Assembly (NCBI GenBank): GCA_023213315.1
Contig: JAKCPI010002000.1
Span: forward strand, 62,001 to 126,000
Length of the DNA stretch: 64,000 bases
Direction: 5' to 3'
Source: Euborellia annulipes
Taxonomy: Eukaryota > Arthropoda > Insecta > Dermaptera > Anisolabididae
Shown piece by piece: positions 1 to 9,760 of this stretch. Both the position numbers and the translations under genes were made by a program. Under the pieces are notes generated by a model, which made no database searches, was not told the DNA's origin, and was given only the letters and a program-made list of their open reading frames with translations. Positions within the stretch are counted from its first letter, which is position 1. Every line of letters starts with the position of its first letter.

Positions 1-144
1 TCTTATTGGCACATGTTTAAATTCTGTTTAATTTATAAACAGATAAATAGCATTAATTGATTCTATTGATTTAAATGAGTGAATTGTTGAATGTTAATTT
101 TTAATATTTGTGTTTTTTAGATAAATTATAATTAGAAAGTAGCT
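1..144 (+). other. Upstream intron end and 5' untranslated part of DNAJC2
   Basis: AT-rich sequence ends in a T-rich tract and an AG at 119-120, a good splice acceptor. The 24 bases to the first ATG would then be 5' UTR in this exon, so a non-coding first exon probably lies outside the window. No promoter is visible. Confidence 0.5.
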
Positions 145-1437
145 ATGATTCATAAAATGGAGTTGGCCATTCGGTCCGAGATTGAAACATCAATCAGCCC
201 TTTACAGAGAAGAAATGTTCAATGTGTTGGCCCTTGGTTTGCGAGCCTCTGGCATTATGAGAACGAAAATGATGCTGCAAACTTGACATTAAGTGATGAA
301 CAAGATTCCGAGGATGAAAATGATACAAATTCTATCTGGTTAGATGAAGACAACGTCGATTTCTTAAGGAGGCTTGATCCCAAAGAGTGGAAACATCAAG
401 ATCATTATGCAGTGATTGGTTTGAGTCGTTTGAGACATCGTTCAACTGAAGACGATATTCGCAAGGCATATCGAATGAAAGTATTGAAACATCATCCAGA
501 TAAACGAAAAGCCCAAGGAGAAGAGATCCGGCCTGATGACGATTATTTTACATGCATTACTAAAGCCTGGGAGATTTTAGGAAATCCACGAACGCGAAGA
601 TCATTTGATAGCGTTGATCCATTATTCGATGATTCTATTCCCTCATCAAATGAACATTCAAAAAATAAGTTTTTTAAAGTTTTCACTCCAGTATTTGAAT
701 CAAATTCACGATGGAGTGAGAAATTGCCAGTTCCAAAACTCGGTGGGCCTCAATCAACAAAGGAGCAAGTAGAAAAGTTTTATAATTTTTGGTATAATTT
801 TGAATCGTGGAGAGAATTTTCATATTTAGATGAAGAAGAAAAAGAGAAAGGGCAAGATAGAGACGAAAGAAAATGGATTGAGAAACAGAATAAAGCAATT
901 CGAGTGAAAAGGAAAAAAGAAGAGATGACACGAATTAGAACTTTAGTTGATTTAGCTTATAGTCTTGACCCTCGTGTTGCTAAAATTAAACAAGAAGAAA
1001 AAGATCGTAAAATAGCTATGAAACAGGCAAGAAAAGAAGCAGCCAGAGCGAGATATGAAGAAGCCGAAAGAGCAGCAAGAGAAGCCGAAGAGCAATTGAG
1101 AAAGGCCAAAGAAGAAGAGGAAGCGAAAGAAAAGGCGAAAGCGGATGCATTAAAAGCCGAGAGGGAAGCACAAAAACGAGCCCTTAAAAAAGAAAGAACA
1201 AATTTAAGGAAATTAGCCAAAGCAAATAATTATTATATATCTAATGAATCGGAATTGGTCCAGCACATGTCCAGTTTAGAGAAAATATGCGAATCATTTC
1301 CTGTTAAGGAATTAACTTGTTTAGTTGAACGACTTTCAGTATCAGGGAGAGATGCTTTTCTTGAAGCGAAAAATACAGTCGAATCTAGAATTGAATTAGA
1401 ACGAGAGGCCTTGTTAGATCAAACGTCAAAAAGTCAG
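145..1437 (+). CDS. DNAJC2: DNAJC2 coding exon 1: J domain and zuotin-homology region
   Basis: Encodes 431 codons and ends at CAG before a GTAATA donor at 1438. Reading past the donor gives a short unrelated tail and a stop at 1512, which supports splicing here. It contains [10 protein letters not shown], the HPD motif near residue 117, [14 protein letters not shown] and the charged helical linker. Confidence 0.95.
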
Positions 1438-2834
1438 GTAATATTAATAAATCATTACGGTGAGCGATGTTCTTTTACAAAATTAACGCAACACCTTATG
1501 AATTTAATTTGACAAAATCGTTTATCTCCAGAAGAATTTACTCTCCCTGGAGAGGTGCCCTTTTAAACATGTCCAATTGTTGTGTGATGTTCACCCATTA
1601 ACCTATTTCGAGTAATATAAATTGCCCTAACTGCCTGCCACAATAGTGGCTCAAGTCAAACGCAGCGAAGGCAAAGAAAAAACAAGCCATCAACTAGGCC
1701 TACTTTAGAGAAACATTATTATTAAAGGAGATATGGAAGCAGAGGCAGCCAAAAATAAAAATCTCTGAATGCTTAACCAATCAGCCGGAGACGTTTCGGT
1801 CTATTTATCATAAACCATCCTCAGTCCATTCTAAAACATATACATATAAATATATAAAGTTGTTTTTTACTTAAAATAATTGTATTATAAATAATTTACA
1901 ATTGGTATATTTATGCTCAGAGTTAGTTAAATAATAATTAATATACATTATTGTAAAATAGAAAACTATTATATATGTATATAATGAAATTTGGGCGTAA
2001 ATGAATATGATGGTTACTTGTGCGATTTTCAAATATATCTATGATCTCAAATTAACATTTCGCATCTTAAATATGATTAAACAGGTCAATGTACAAAAAT
2101 TCTTTTAATAAGCTTATATTATTTTTTCTCTTTTCATTCATTGATATATAAAATTAGTCAATTTCCAGTAATTATTAAGCATTCAGAGATTTTTATTTTT
2201 GGCTGCCTCTGCTTCCATATCTCCTTTAATTCAACATACACAGCCACTACTTACATCTCATCATTATTATTTTTTTATATATACAGACAGATTAAGGTCC
2301 TGTGTTAATTTTGTTCAAGAGTGTATACTATATATATATATTATATCTTTATATATATAATTCTTCTGTACGTGTGTATGTGACTGAACTCCTCCTAAAC
2401 GACTGAACCAATTATGATGAAATTTTCTGTGTATGTTTGTGAGAATCCCGGACAGGTTTTGTTTCACAAATAACAATAAGTTAATGAGTAATTAACCGTT
2501 AAAATAAGAAAAAAATAAAAATTAGGAGAAATTGTTGCCATGGTAACAAAATATAAATATTTACCCATGTTTACGATTTTTTTTATTTATTTACATTTTG
2601 AATTCTAAAATATCGGTGTGTCTGTGTACCGGGAGAGTCCCGGAAAGGATATTATTCACAAAAAATCTTAAGTTCATGAATAATTAACCGTTAAAATAAA
2701 CTCTATATATAAAAATGAAAAGGGAAAATGTATCTACTGGTATGTATATAAGCCGAAGGCGAGCAGGGGGGTCCAGGGGGCGCAGCCCCCTGGCTAGACG
2801 GAAAGCCCCGCCGAAGGCGGGGCTTTCCGTCTAG

Positions 2835-2865
<31 letters not shown>

Positions 2866-5511
2866 AGTATAAATATTCTGGAATACATTTCTCTGAACTG
2901 GGGACAAACAAAAAGACTGCGATACCAATGCGGCTTAAGGGGGTTCAGGAGGTACAGTGAAGGACAATATTAAGTTCCACCCTTGCGTTTTCTAATAATT
3001 TTTTAAATATATCTACTAATCTTATTTTAAAATTTTCTTAATTAATATGTGATTAATAATAACAATAAATTCATTTTTAAATTAAAAATTTTTTTTAAGA
3101 TATTGGGATAGATTGTTTGCTGGATAACAAAAAAATTAATTTCCTTAATTTTTTAATAAGTTATTTAAAAAATTCTAATTCTCTCCCTCAATAATCCCTT
3201 ATGAATATAATCCATTAAAAAAAAACACATTTTAAAATTCCTTTTGATAGTCTAGTTTTTCTTTACCTGTTTGTGCTATGCATTTTCGGCAACTTAGGCC
3301 ATATAAAGGCCCCCATAGACGTGAAGGGCAACCTCAAGGAAAAAATCTAAAGGATTTCCTCAAGGAAAATATTATTGATTTTTTGGCCTCGAGGGGACTA
3401 CCACACACGTTGAGGATTTCCTCGAGGCGTGTACTATTCAGGCCGGGTCTTGAGGAAAATCCGATGATGTATGGAGACATTATGACTAAACGATACTCGT
3501 TATTTATAAATATATCTATTGGGGGTCCAGACATTCTTATTTAAGCCATTTGGTATCCAAATGGCTTAAATAAAATCATCGGATTGCCTGGGATCAAAAC
3601 CCTCGACCCTTGGTATACAAGACAAGCGCGCTGCCAACTACGCCAAGCCCGGGGGCTCCCCCCTTGTTACGAAAAGGATTTAGAGTTATCGAGGGTATCT
3701 AAATACATAGTATTTTTTTACGATTTACTGAAGTTTACACCTGAAGAGTTCGTATTACCGAAAAAGAGTCAACTGTGTATATATATATAAATATATATAT
3801 ATAGATGTATACATTCTCCATCTCTTGAAATTGTGGATTATTGGACTTGGAATTTTATTTATTTTTTTTTCATTTGTAAAAAAATAAATTATATTGAAGA
3901 AATAAAGTGGATGTTGTATTTAACCACTAGGTGACAGGAGCAAGCAGCCTTCACACGAAATAAAACTTTGTTTATGAAAAAGTTTCGGCTTTTATTAGAT
4001 AAAACCATCTTCAGTCCAATTGTTGAGCTGAAAGCATTGTACAGTGAGGGACAATATTAAGTCCCAACCATGCGTTTTCTACTTGTGATTATTCCATTGT
4101 TTTTAAAAAAATATTATAAATTTTTTAATGGAAACTTTCATGCTTCAAACCTAGAAAATTTCCAATAAAGTTTTTCATTTTCTTTTATAAAAACAATGAA
4201 ATAATCACAAGTAGAAAACGCATGGGTGGGACTTAATATTGTTCCTCACTGTACAGTAAGAAAAATAATGAAATCTTTTAAATATTTACAAACAATTTGA
4301 CCCAATGCTCTGACATTTGACATGTTTGTAAATATTTTAAAAATTTTATTGTTTTTCTAATATATTCTGTATAATGCTTTCAGCTCAACAATTGGACTGA
4401 AGATGGTCTTATCCTAATAAAAGCCGAAACTAGCAGAGTTTTATTTCGTGGAGGCTGCCTGCTCCTCTCACCTATTGTTTAAATAAATTATATATGTTAT
4501 GGGGGAAATAATACTACTTACTAATCGTGGTTTAATTTAGAAAAATAGAGGATCAGATCAAAAGCTTATCTCTTTACTTTTAATTTTTCTCTATTTTAGT
4601 ATGGAGGTGGCGGTTGCAAAGTTTCAAACTCTACTGGAGGTGGCTCAAATGAATGGTCGCCAGAAGAATTACAACTTCTTATAAAAGCAGTGAATTTATT
4701 TCCTGCTGGAACAGCCCGTCGCTGGGAAGTGGTCGCTAATTTTATCAATCAACATAATCAATCATCAGGCCCACGAATTACACGTTCACCTAAAGATGTT
4801 CTTGCTCAAGCGAAAACTTTACAAGGATCCGATTATTCAAGGAATATTCTTAAATCACAAGCCAATCAAAATGCTTATGATCATTTAGATAATAAGGTAA
4901 ATTTATACAATAGATAAAGTAAAATTTTTCCATTTATTAATTATTTTTCACAACAATCAAAATAATTATATTATATATTAATAAAATCAAATTAAAAATT
5001 GAATACTACGTTATACAATTTAAAATATAAATAATTAATGCTTATTAATTCGCAATCACAAATATTTTCTATCTCTTGAGGTTTCCTAAGCCTAAAAAAT
5101 ATCTCTGTGTAAATATTTCAAACAGGGAAAAACCTGATAGTTAAGTGGCATGAGACACTAAAGCATAAAAGAATAAATTTAAACTTTTTTGTTTTTGTTT
5201 TTTAGAGAAGAGTTGAAGTAGATTCGACGGTGGCAACAGAAAGATTCGATGCTCCTGGAGTAGATGGGAGCGGAAATTCCGTTTCGCCGTGGACCGCTTC
5301 TGAACAGCAACTCCTTGAACAAGCTCTCAAGACTTTCCCAGCCAATTTGGGGCCTGAGAGATGGGATCGAATTGCAGAGTGTGTTCCGAATCGAAGTCGC
5401 CGTGAATGCATGCGAAGATATAAAGAATTAGCTGAAATGGTGAGAGCTAAAAAAGCTGCTCAAGCAGCAGCCGCAGCTCAAGAGAAAGACGCAAAAACAA
5501 AACATCGTTAA
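145..5511 (+). CDS. DNAJC2: DNAJC2 (zuotin/MPP11) ribosome-associated J-domain co-chaperone, three coding exons
   Basis: Coding exons 145-1437, 4600-4896 and 5206-5511 join in phase 0 and give about 631 residues, close to the roughly 620 of animal DNAJC2. The order is an acidic N-terminal segment, a J domain (about residues 88-160) with the HPD catalytic tripeptide in KHHPDKRKA, the zuotin-homology region ([34 protein letters not shown]), a long charged K/E/A helix, then two SANT/Myb-like domains ([21 protein letters not shown] and [19 protein letters not shown]). The family partners Hsp70L1/Hsp70 at the ribosome exit tunnel as the mammalian RAC; the SANT domains support nuclear, chromatin-linked roles. 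Known of the family: J-domain stimulation of Hsp70 ATPase. The ATG at 157 has a better start context (A at -3, G at +4) than the one at 145, so the true start may be four codons later. No frameshift or stop is present; the gene looks functional. Confidence 0.96.
1721..2230. mobile_element. Fold-back element with 55-bp terminal inverted repeats, DNAJC2 intron 1
   Basis: Bases 1721-1775 are the near-exact reverse complement of 2176-2230 (ends ATTAAAGGAGATATGG). The interior is AT-rich without coding sequence. A hammerhead-like core lies just inside the left arm. This is a non-autonomous inverted-repeat element; its superfamily is not known. Confidence 0.8.
1785..1829 (-). ncRNA. Hammerhead-ribozyme-like motif in fold-back element
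   Basis: On the minus strand: CTGAGGA (box 1), a stem II that can pair GGU with ACC, GAAAC (box 2), then GTC. UGGA before box 1 can pair with UCCG after the GUC (stem I, one wobble). Stem III is reduced to C-G and A-U with no loop, the form known in Penelope-like retroelements. Activity is not shown. Confidence 0.55.
2346..2834 (+). mobile_element. Non-autonomous Helitron, DNAJC2 intron 1
   Basis: The 5' end is TCTTTATATATATAATTCTT, typical of animal Helitrons, followed by the familiar GACTGAACTCCTCCTAAACG stretch. The 3' end is a GC-rich hairpin (AAAGCCCCGCC/GGCGGGGCTTT, flanked by TAGACGG/CCGTCTA) and then CTAG. It sits between A (2345) and T (2835), the Helitron target. About 489 bp with no Rep/helicase coding. 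A close copy lies at 38329-38852. Confidence 0.9.
2955..3250. repeat. Dispersed repeat shared with 58188-58455
   Basis: About 260 bp from 2990 on match the region at 58.2 kb (for example TTAATATGTGATTAATAATA and CAATAATCCCTTATGAATAT). The first 45 bases instead resemble an end of the MITE at 4042-4251 (CAGTGAAGGACAATATTAAG), so two elements abut or are nested. No coding sequence. Confidence 0.6.
3255..3660 (-). mobile_element. tRNA-derived SINE (family S1), with internal insertion
   Basis: Minus-strand head with tRNA-like box A and box B near 3600-3655, then the body palindrome (AAGCCATTTGG/CCAAATGGCTT) near 3540-3570 and the tail GGCCTAAGTTGCCGAAAA near 3285. Compared with the copies at 49079, 55727 and 61735, about 180 bp of extra sequence (roughly 3305-3485) lies between body and tail. 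Confidence 0.75.
3921..4482. mobile_element. Fold-back element with about 105-bp arms carrying degenerate hammerhead cores
   Basis: Left arm about 3921-4028 and right arm about 4374-4482 are inverted copies (GGAGCAAGCAGCC / GGCTGCCTGCTCC at the outside, CAATTGGACTGAAGATGG inside). Each arm has CTGAAGA, a stem II and GAAAC (minus 4014-3982, plus 4397-4430), but the GTC cleavage triplet is lost. A separate MITE is nested in the centre. Confidence 0.8.
4042..4251. mobile_element. MITE nested in the fold-back, TA target duplication
   Basis: Ends CAGTGAGGGACAATATTAAG and its inverse, flanked by TA on both sides (4040-4041 and 4252-4253); arms run to about 60 bp. The TA duplication and CAG ends suggest a Tc1/mariner-type non-autonomous element. 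Confidence 0.7.
4600..4896 (+). CDS. DNAJC2: DNAJC2 coding exon 2: first SANT domain
   Basis: Acceptor TTTTAG ends at 4599 and donor AAG/GTAAAT starts at 4897; exactly 99 codons, phase 0 at both ends. It opens with a glycine-rich stretch (YGGGGC, then TGGGSNEWS), like the GGGGN segment before SANT1 in animal DNAJC2, and carries the SANT tryptophans in NEWSPEE and RRWEVVANF. Confidence 0.94.
5206..5511 (+). CDS. DNAJC2: DNAJC2 coding exon 3: second SANT domain and C terminus
   Basis: Acceptor TTTTTTAG ends at 5205; 101 codons and a TAA at 5509-5511. It contains [21 protein letters not shown] and [14 protein letters not shown], the SANT2 recognition helix and the lysine/alanine-rich tail shared by the family. 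Confidence 0.95.
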   Translation, partial: RRVEVDSTVATERFDAPGVDGSGNSVSPWTASEQQLLEQALKTFPANLGPERWDRIAECVPNRSRRECMRRYKELAEMVRAKKAAQAAAAAQEKDAKTKHR

Positions 5512-5624
5512 TTGCATTTGCTTTATGTATAAACTTTTTTTCCCAGATTGTGCATATTCTAGTAAATATTTTAAATTGATTTTTAAAAAAAATTTTTGTC
5601 ATGTTTTATGTTGTAAAATGAAAT

Positions 5625-5630
5625 ATTAAA
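5625..5630 (+). promoter_or_regulatory. Possible DNAJC2 polyadenylation signal
   Basis: ATTAAA 114 bases after the stop codon. AATAAA at 5697-5702 is an alternative. Confidence 0.4.
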
Positions 5631-5701
5631 CATTTTAACAACATGCTTTTTATTTATTTCAATGAACGTAAGACGTACATCCTCGTGTCAGGGCCAAATA
5701 A

Positions 5702-5884
5702 AAGGAAAATGAGCTTAGCGTGTACAAATATTTTACATGTGAGATTTGTTTAAAACAATTTAATCAAAAATATCATCTCAAGGTACAATTATTTGTTCAT
5801 TCGGACAAAAGAAAATTCAAATGTAGAATTTATAGCAAACAATATAAACAAAAATCTCTCAAAAGGCATAAATGCATTCAATAA
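5702..5884 (+). pseudogene. Degenerate C2H2 zinc-finger fragment
   Basis: One open stretch reads FTCEICLKQFNQKYHLKV, then KRKFKCRIYSKQYKQKSLKR, ending HKCIQ and a stop. It has the C-x2-C, F and L spacing and the linker of a C2H2 array. Finger 1 has Gln where the first zinc His belongs, and finger 2 has Tyr for its second Cys. A stop codon lies directly upstream (5699-5701) and no splice acceptor is in frame. It is a decayed fragment of a zinc-finger gene 190 bases past DNAJC2, not an exon of that gene. Confidence 0.7.
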
Positions 5885-7535
5885 AAATAATATTGATAGA
5901 AAATATGAAGCATTTTCTTCTTATTTAAAATGAAATATATGATAGAGAGGGGGGAGTGGGATGTGCCTGCTGGCACGAAGGGCGCAAGGCGACAGCAAAG
6001 CCAACAAGAGCCCTGCCTGCCTGTCAGTATCAAGGAAAAATTTAAAAAAATTCCTTAAAAGCGTGTTATTTGATGGTTTTTTGTTTTATTTTTATTTTTC
6101 TTTTAAATTTCCATTAAAATTACAAATTATACAATTCAGCCTTTTTTTTGTAATCAATCACCATTTAAAGTTGCATTAAAAAAAAAAAAAACAATTTTTT
6201 TTCTATATAATATTCACAAAATGGCTTCCTTTCAGAGTGAAGGGGGGAGAGAATAATAAAAGATGATTAAATATATAATTATTAGATTGACATTTATGGA
6301 AGCACAAAAAACATCTAAAGTTAATCTTAATATAATATATAAAATAGTTTTTTTTTTTTTTTTAAGCATAAGCCCATTTTATATTTTAATTATTTCCATC
6401 CCTTTTGAAATACAATTCTTAAGTTATTTATTTATTTGCTAATAAAAGCAAAAAAAAAGAACAAAGAAGTTAGTAAAAATAAAAAATAAATAACATTGGC
6501 AATCTTTTAAAACCGAATGGATGAATGATGGAGACAAATAAATTGCTAAAACATTCATTTATCCATTCAATTGCAAAAAAAGAAAAAAAATTGCCATTTT
6601 AAAACCAACCAAACAAATGAGAGAATTGATGAGTAAGTCATAACTCTTTCTTTTTTCCTTTTTTTTTTTTCAAATATATATATATTTATCTCACTATGAA
6701 TATCAATTTAGCACTAGAAAAATTTATATAATGTGATCTTAAGTTTATTTTTTTTTTTAATAATTGAGACAATTGGAAAAATAAAAACGCCCATTACCCA
6801 AAAATTTTCGACCCTTTTAAGATATTTACATTTAAAATTATAATAGTAATATATATTTATTTTATATATATATAATCTATGGCTCTACATTGGACATTTT
6901 GAAAAAGATACAATGTTAGTCAAAAATCTTTCAATGGCTATCAAAGAATATAAAAACCTGACCAGCAACAATGCATAACCTAAATGTTTTATCATCATTT
7001 TGAGTTTTCTCACGAATAGATAGTTATTTTATTTTCCCTTTTCAATATAACTACGTAGCCTAATTATTTTACAAAACTATATACAAATGATGACAAGGAG
7101 GCGAAGAAATAATTTAGAGTTTATGTACAAATTGAAGCTTTCTTTCTTTCTCTGTATTTTTACAAGAATCTTATAAAATAGGTTTAATCATGAATGAATT
7201 TGCACTAGATAAAACGAGTTGTGGCTGACGTAGAAGAGGATGCAGCAAATAATAAAAAGAATCTATTTTCTAACACTCGTTTCGGCTATGATCAACAAAT
7301 CATATTCAGTTAGAAATATAATATCCAAGATAATTAATATTTCAGTTTTGTTGGGTGAATTCAAAAGGTAAAAAAATTTTTATATTTTTCTCATTAAATA
7401 GAATTTTTTAACTCTTTCTGGTGAATGCTTAAAAATCAAAGTTTCAAAAATCTGATTAAATTTCGACAATTATTATCGTGTGGCGAATAAAAACGAACTG
7501 ATTATAAAAACGCCGTTTGCTCATGTTGTCCCGAA
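5885..7535. other. AT-rich intergenic sequence without a recognised gene
   Basis: Homopolymer-rich sequence. One short G-rich patch lies at 5945-5970. A degenerate hammerhead-like inverted core (TTTCGG and TTCAG) is at 7270-7313. Nothing else is supported. Confidence 0.5.
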
Positions 7536-7770
7536 CAGTGGCGGATTAATGCAATTTTGTCGGGGGGGGGGCGGTTTATTTAAGGACTTTGTGGGCATCT
7601 ATGGCCATTTAGACCCCTTCCCTATTTATTTAAATTGATTGGTAACAAATTCAATTGAAATTAAAGCCCTGAAATCATAATTTCTTTAGATTACTAGTTT
7701 TTATAACATTGAGAATTTCTTCTCGGGGGGGGGGGGCGATCGCCCCGCCCCCCCCTTTAATCCGCCCCTG
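7536..7770. mobile_element. hAT-type MITE carrying a SINE 3' fragment
   Basis: Ends CAGTGGCGGATTAA and TTAATCCGCCCCTG, flanked by GTCCCGAA and ATCCCGAA (8-bp duplication, 7 of 8 identical), as expected for hAT. The interior has a SINE-like tail (GGCATCTATGGCCATTTAGA) and G/C tracts. A second copy is at 28197-28464. Confidence 0.88.
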
Positions 7771-8886
7771 ATCCCGAAGAAAAAGACGACGTGTATGTTC
7801 TCCCTTTGCTAGGGGCGATGCAAATTTCGAATGGCCTCAACAAGAATTTTATTTATTTATTGCTATCGCGATCCCCATAACGAGATCTCTAACGTGAACT
7901 CGTTCAAGGGACTTTCTTTTATAAGGAACCGAAACTTCTAATTTTCCTCACATATTTCAATTTGTCTAATTCTGAACTGAGCAAACGCTAAATAAACATA
8001 ATGTAAATCAGTTCATTTTTATTTGTATCTAGCATACCGCCACAATCGTATATTCAAGAGAATATTATTCGGTGATCGTAAAAATAATTGATTTCAGGAT
8101 CTAATCAAATAAATTTACGTATATATGAGAGAATAGGAGAAAGAAAACAAGCAGATTTCATAAACGCCTTCTTAAATTGATTAATTGTTGTATTAGATCA
8201 CTATTAGTTTATTAAAAACCAACCAAGCAGTGAAAACACTTACTCATATTAAAATAGAGGTTTTTCACTTGGTTCAAAATTAGATTTAAAATATTTAAAC
8301 CGTAGGCTTTAGTTGAAACATATATATATATATATATCTTCTTTTCTGCGGGGGATACATAAGAGAAATGAAAAACTCGAGGTCATAGGTTTCAATGATT
8401 TTTTAATACTTATGACCTAGTGTTTTTTAGTTTCTCTCTTCTCCTATCTATTAAAAAACACCAGTATTTATATATTTGACACTTTGACTGTGCTGAAGAA
8501 ACTTCAATAGGCAATCCACTAAATAAATATCTACATATTTTGATAAAATTATTATTCTAAGCCCTCAAGCATACATCGGTCAAAAATTTCTACTTCTATT
8601 AACAAAAGTGACAATAAAATGAAATATTTTTTTAATTTCTTGCAAACTTCTCTGTTTTTTTTTAGCAGGTGGAAGGCTGATATAATTAAGAGACATATCA
8701 TGTTGATTATTTGTGTTTTATTAATGGAGCCTGGTTTCGGTGCTAATGAACCATTTACAAGGCCAAAAATTATAAATTGTTGTTTTATGTAATCACACTA
8801 TTTACAACAAAAAAACAAAAGAGCCATCACCATTCATTCAAGTTGTTACAGAGAAAACGAAAATATGTTTTATATATTCAATAAAG

Positions 8887-9052
8887 CCCGTGACCCGTAG
8901 CTCAGAGAGAAGACGCTAGCTTCTCGTGCCGGGGTCCCGGGTTCGCTTCCCGTCCCATGCGAGAAAAATTTATTTCCTTTGAATTGACTACAAATCATTT
9001 GAAATAAATAGGGATGGGGTCTAAATGGCCTTAGATGCCGAAAAAGTGTTGA
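8887..9052 (+). mobile_element. tRNA-derived SINE (family S2)
   Basis: tRNA-like head with box A (TAGCTCAGAG) and box B (GGTTCGCTTCCC), a body around GACTACAAATCATTTGAAAT and a tail GGCCTTAGATGCCGAAAAAG. The reverse-complement copy at 44865-45015 shows the same order. A functional tRNA is unlikely because the 3' acceptor half is replaced by SINE body. Confidence 0.82.
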
Positions 9053-9061
9053 AGAAAAAGA

Positions 9062-9606
9062 ATTTTTAGATATCTTAAAGGGACCTTTAATGCAAAAATT
9101 ATGTATAAACGAGATGCAAATAAAAATTTGATTGGATTTAGTGATGCCGATTGGGGAAATGATGAGGAAGAGAGACGATCTATTTCAGGATACATTTTTA
9201 AATTAAGTGGTGGAGCAATTTCATGGAATTCCAAAAAACAAACAACGACTGCTTTATCTACCACTGAGGCGGAATACATGGCTCTTGCAGCCGCAACTCA
9301 AGAAGCTATATGGTTAAAAGGTTTGGCGAAGGAATTAATTAAAGAAAAGGATAACTCATCGGTTATGAAAATATTCTGCGATAACAAAACTTCCATTATT
9401 TTGGCAAGTAATAATACATTTCACAATCGTCTAAACACATCGATATAAAGTATCATTTCATTAGAGAAAAGGTGAATGAAGGATCACTCAAGATAATTTA
9501 TTTACCAAGTGAAAAAATGATAGCGGATTTTTTAACAAAAGGTGTTCCATATGAAAAGCACTTATATTGTTCTCAAGAGGCTGGTATTCAAATGAAAAGA
9601 AATTAA
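9062..9606 (+). pseudogene. Ty1/copia retrotransposon, RNase H end of pol, frameshifted
   Basis: Begins RYLKGTFNAK and continues with LIGFSDADWGND, RRSISGYIF, SWNSKKQTTTALSTTEAEYM and IFCDNKTS, the copia RNase H set with Asp, Glu and Asp catalytic residues. After FHNR near 9433 a one-base shift moves the frame, and the C-terminal part resumes as KHIDIKYHFIREKV, then ADFLTKGVP, ending at a TAA (9604-9606). Protease, integrase and reverse transcriptase are absent: a 5'-truncated, broken copy that starts right after the SINE. Confidence 0.9.
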
Positions 9607-9655
9607 TTTCATAAGAGGCGGTTTCAAAATGAAAAGAAATTAATTTCAGGGGAAG

Positions 9656-9760
9656 TGTTGAAGATGTATTTATTTCAATTTAATTGTTTCTATGGTTCTA
9701 TATTTTTGTAATCATTTATGTTTTTATATTTATACACAAATAAATATTGAACGTTCTACA
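9656..9760 (+). repeat. Candidate short 3' LTR of the copia fragment
   Basis: Starts TGTTGAAGATG straight after a purine tract (AGGGGAAG) and could end at TCTACA; TG...CA limits and the polypurine tract are typical of copia LTRs. Only one copy is seen, so the 3' limit is a guess. An AATAAA lies inside. Confidence 0.5.

Noticed and set aside
8887..8960. Functional tRNA gene
   Set aside because: Boxes A and B are present but the 3' acceptor half is SINE body, and other copies show the same structure. The same holds for the tRNA-like heads at 15881, 36141, 43282, 47398, 49079 and 55727.
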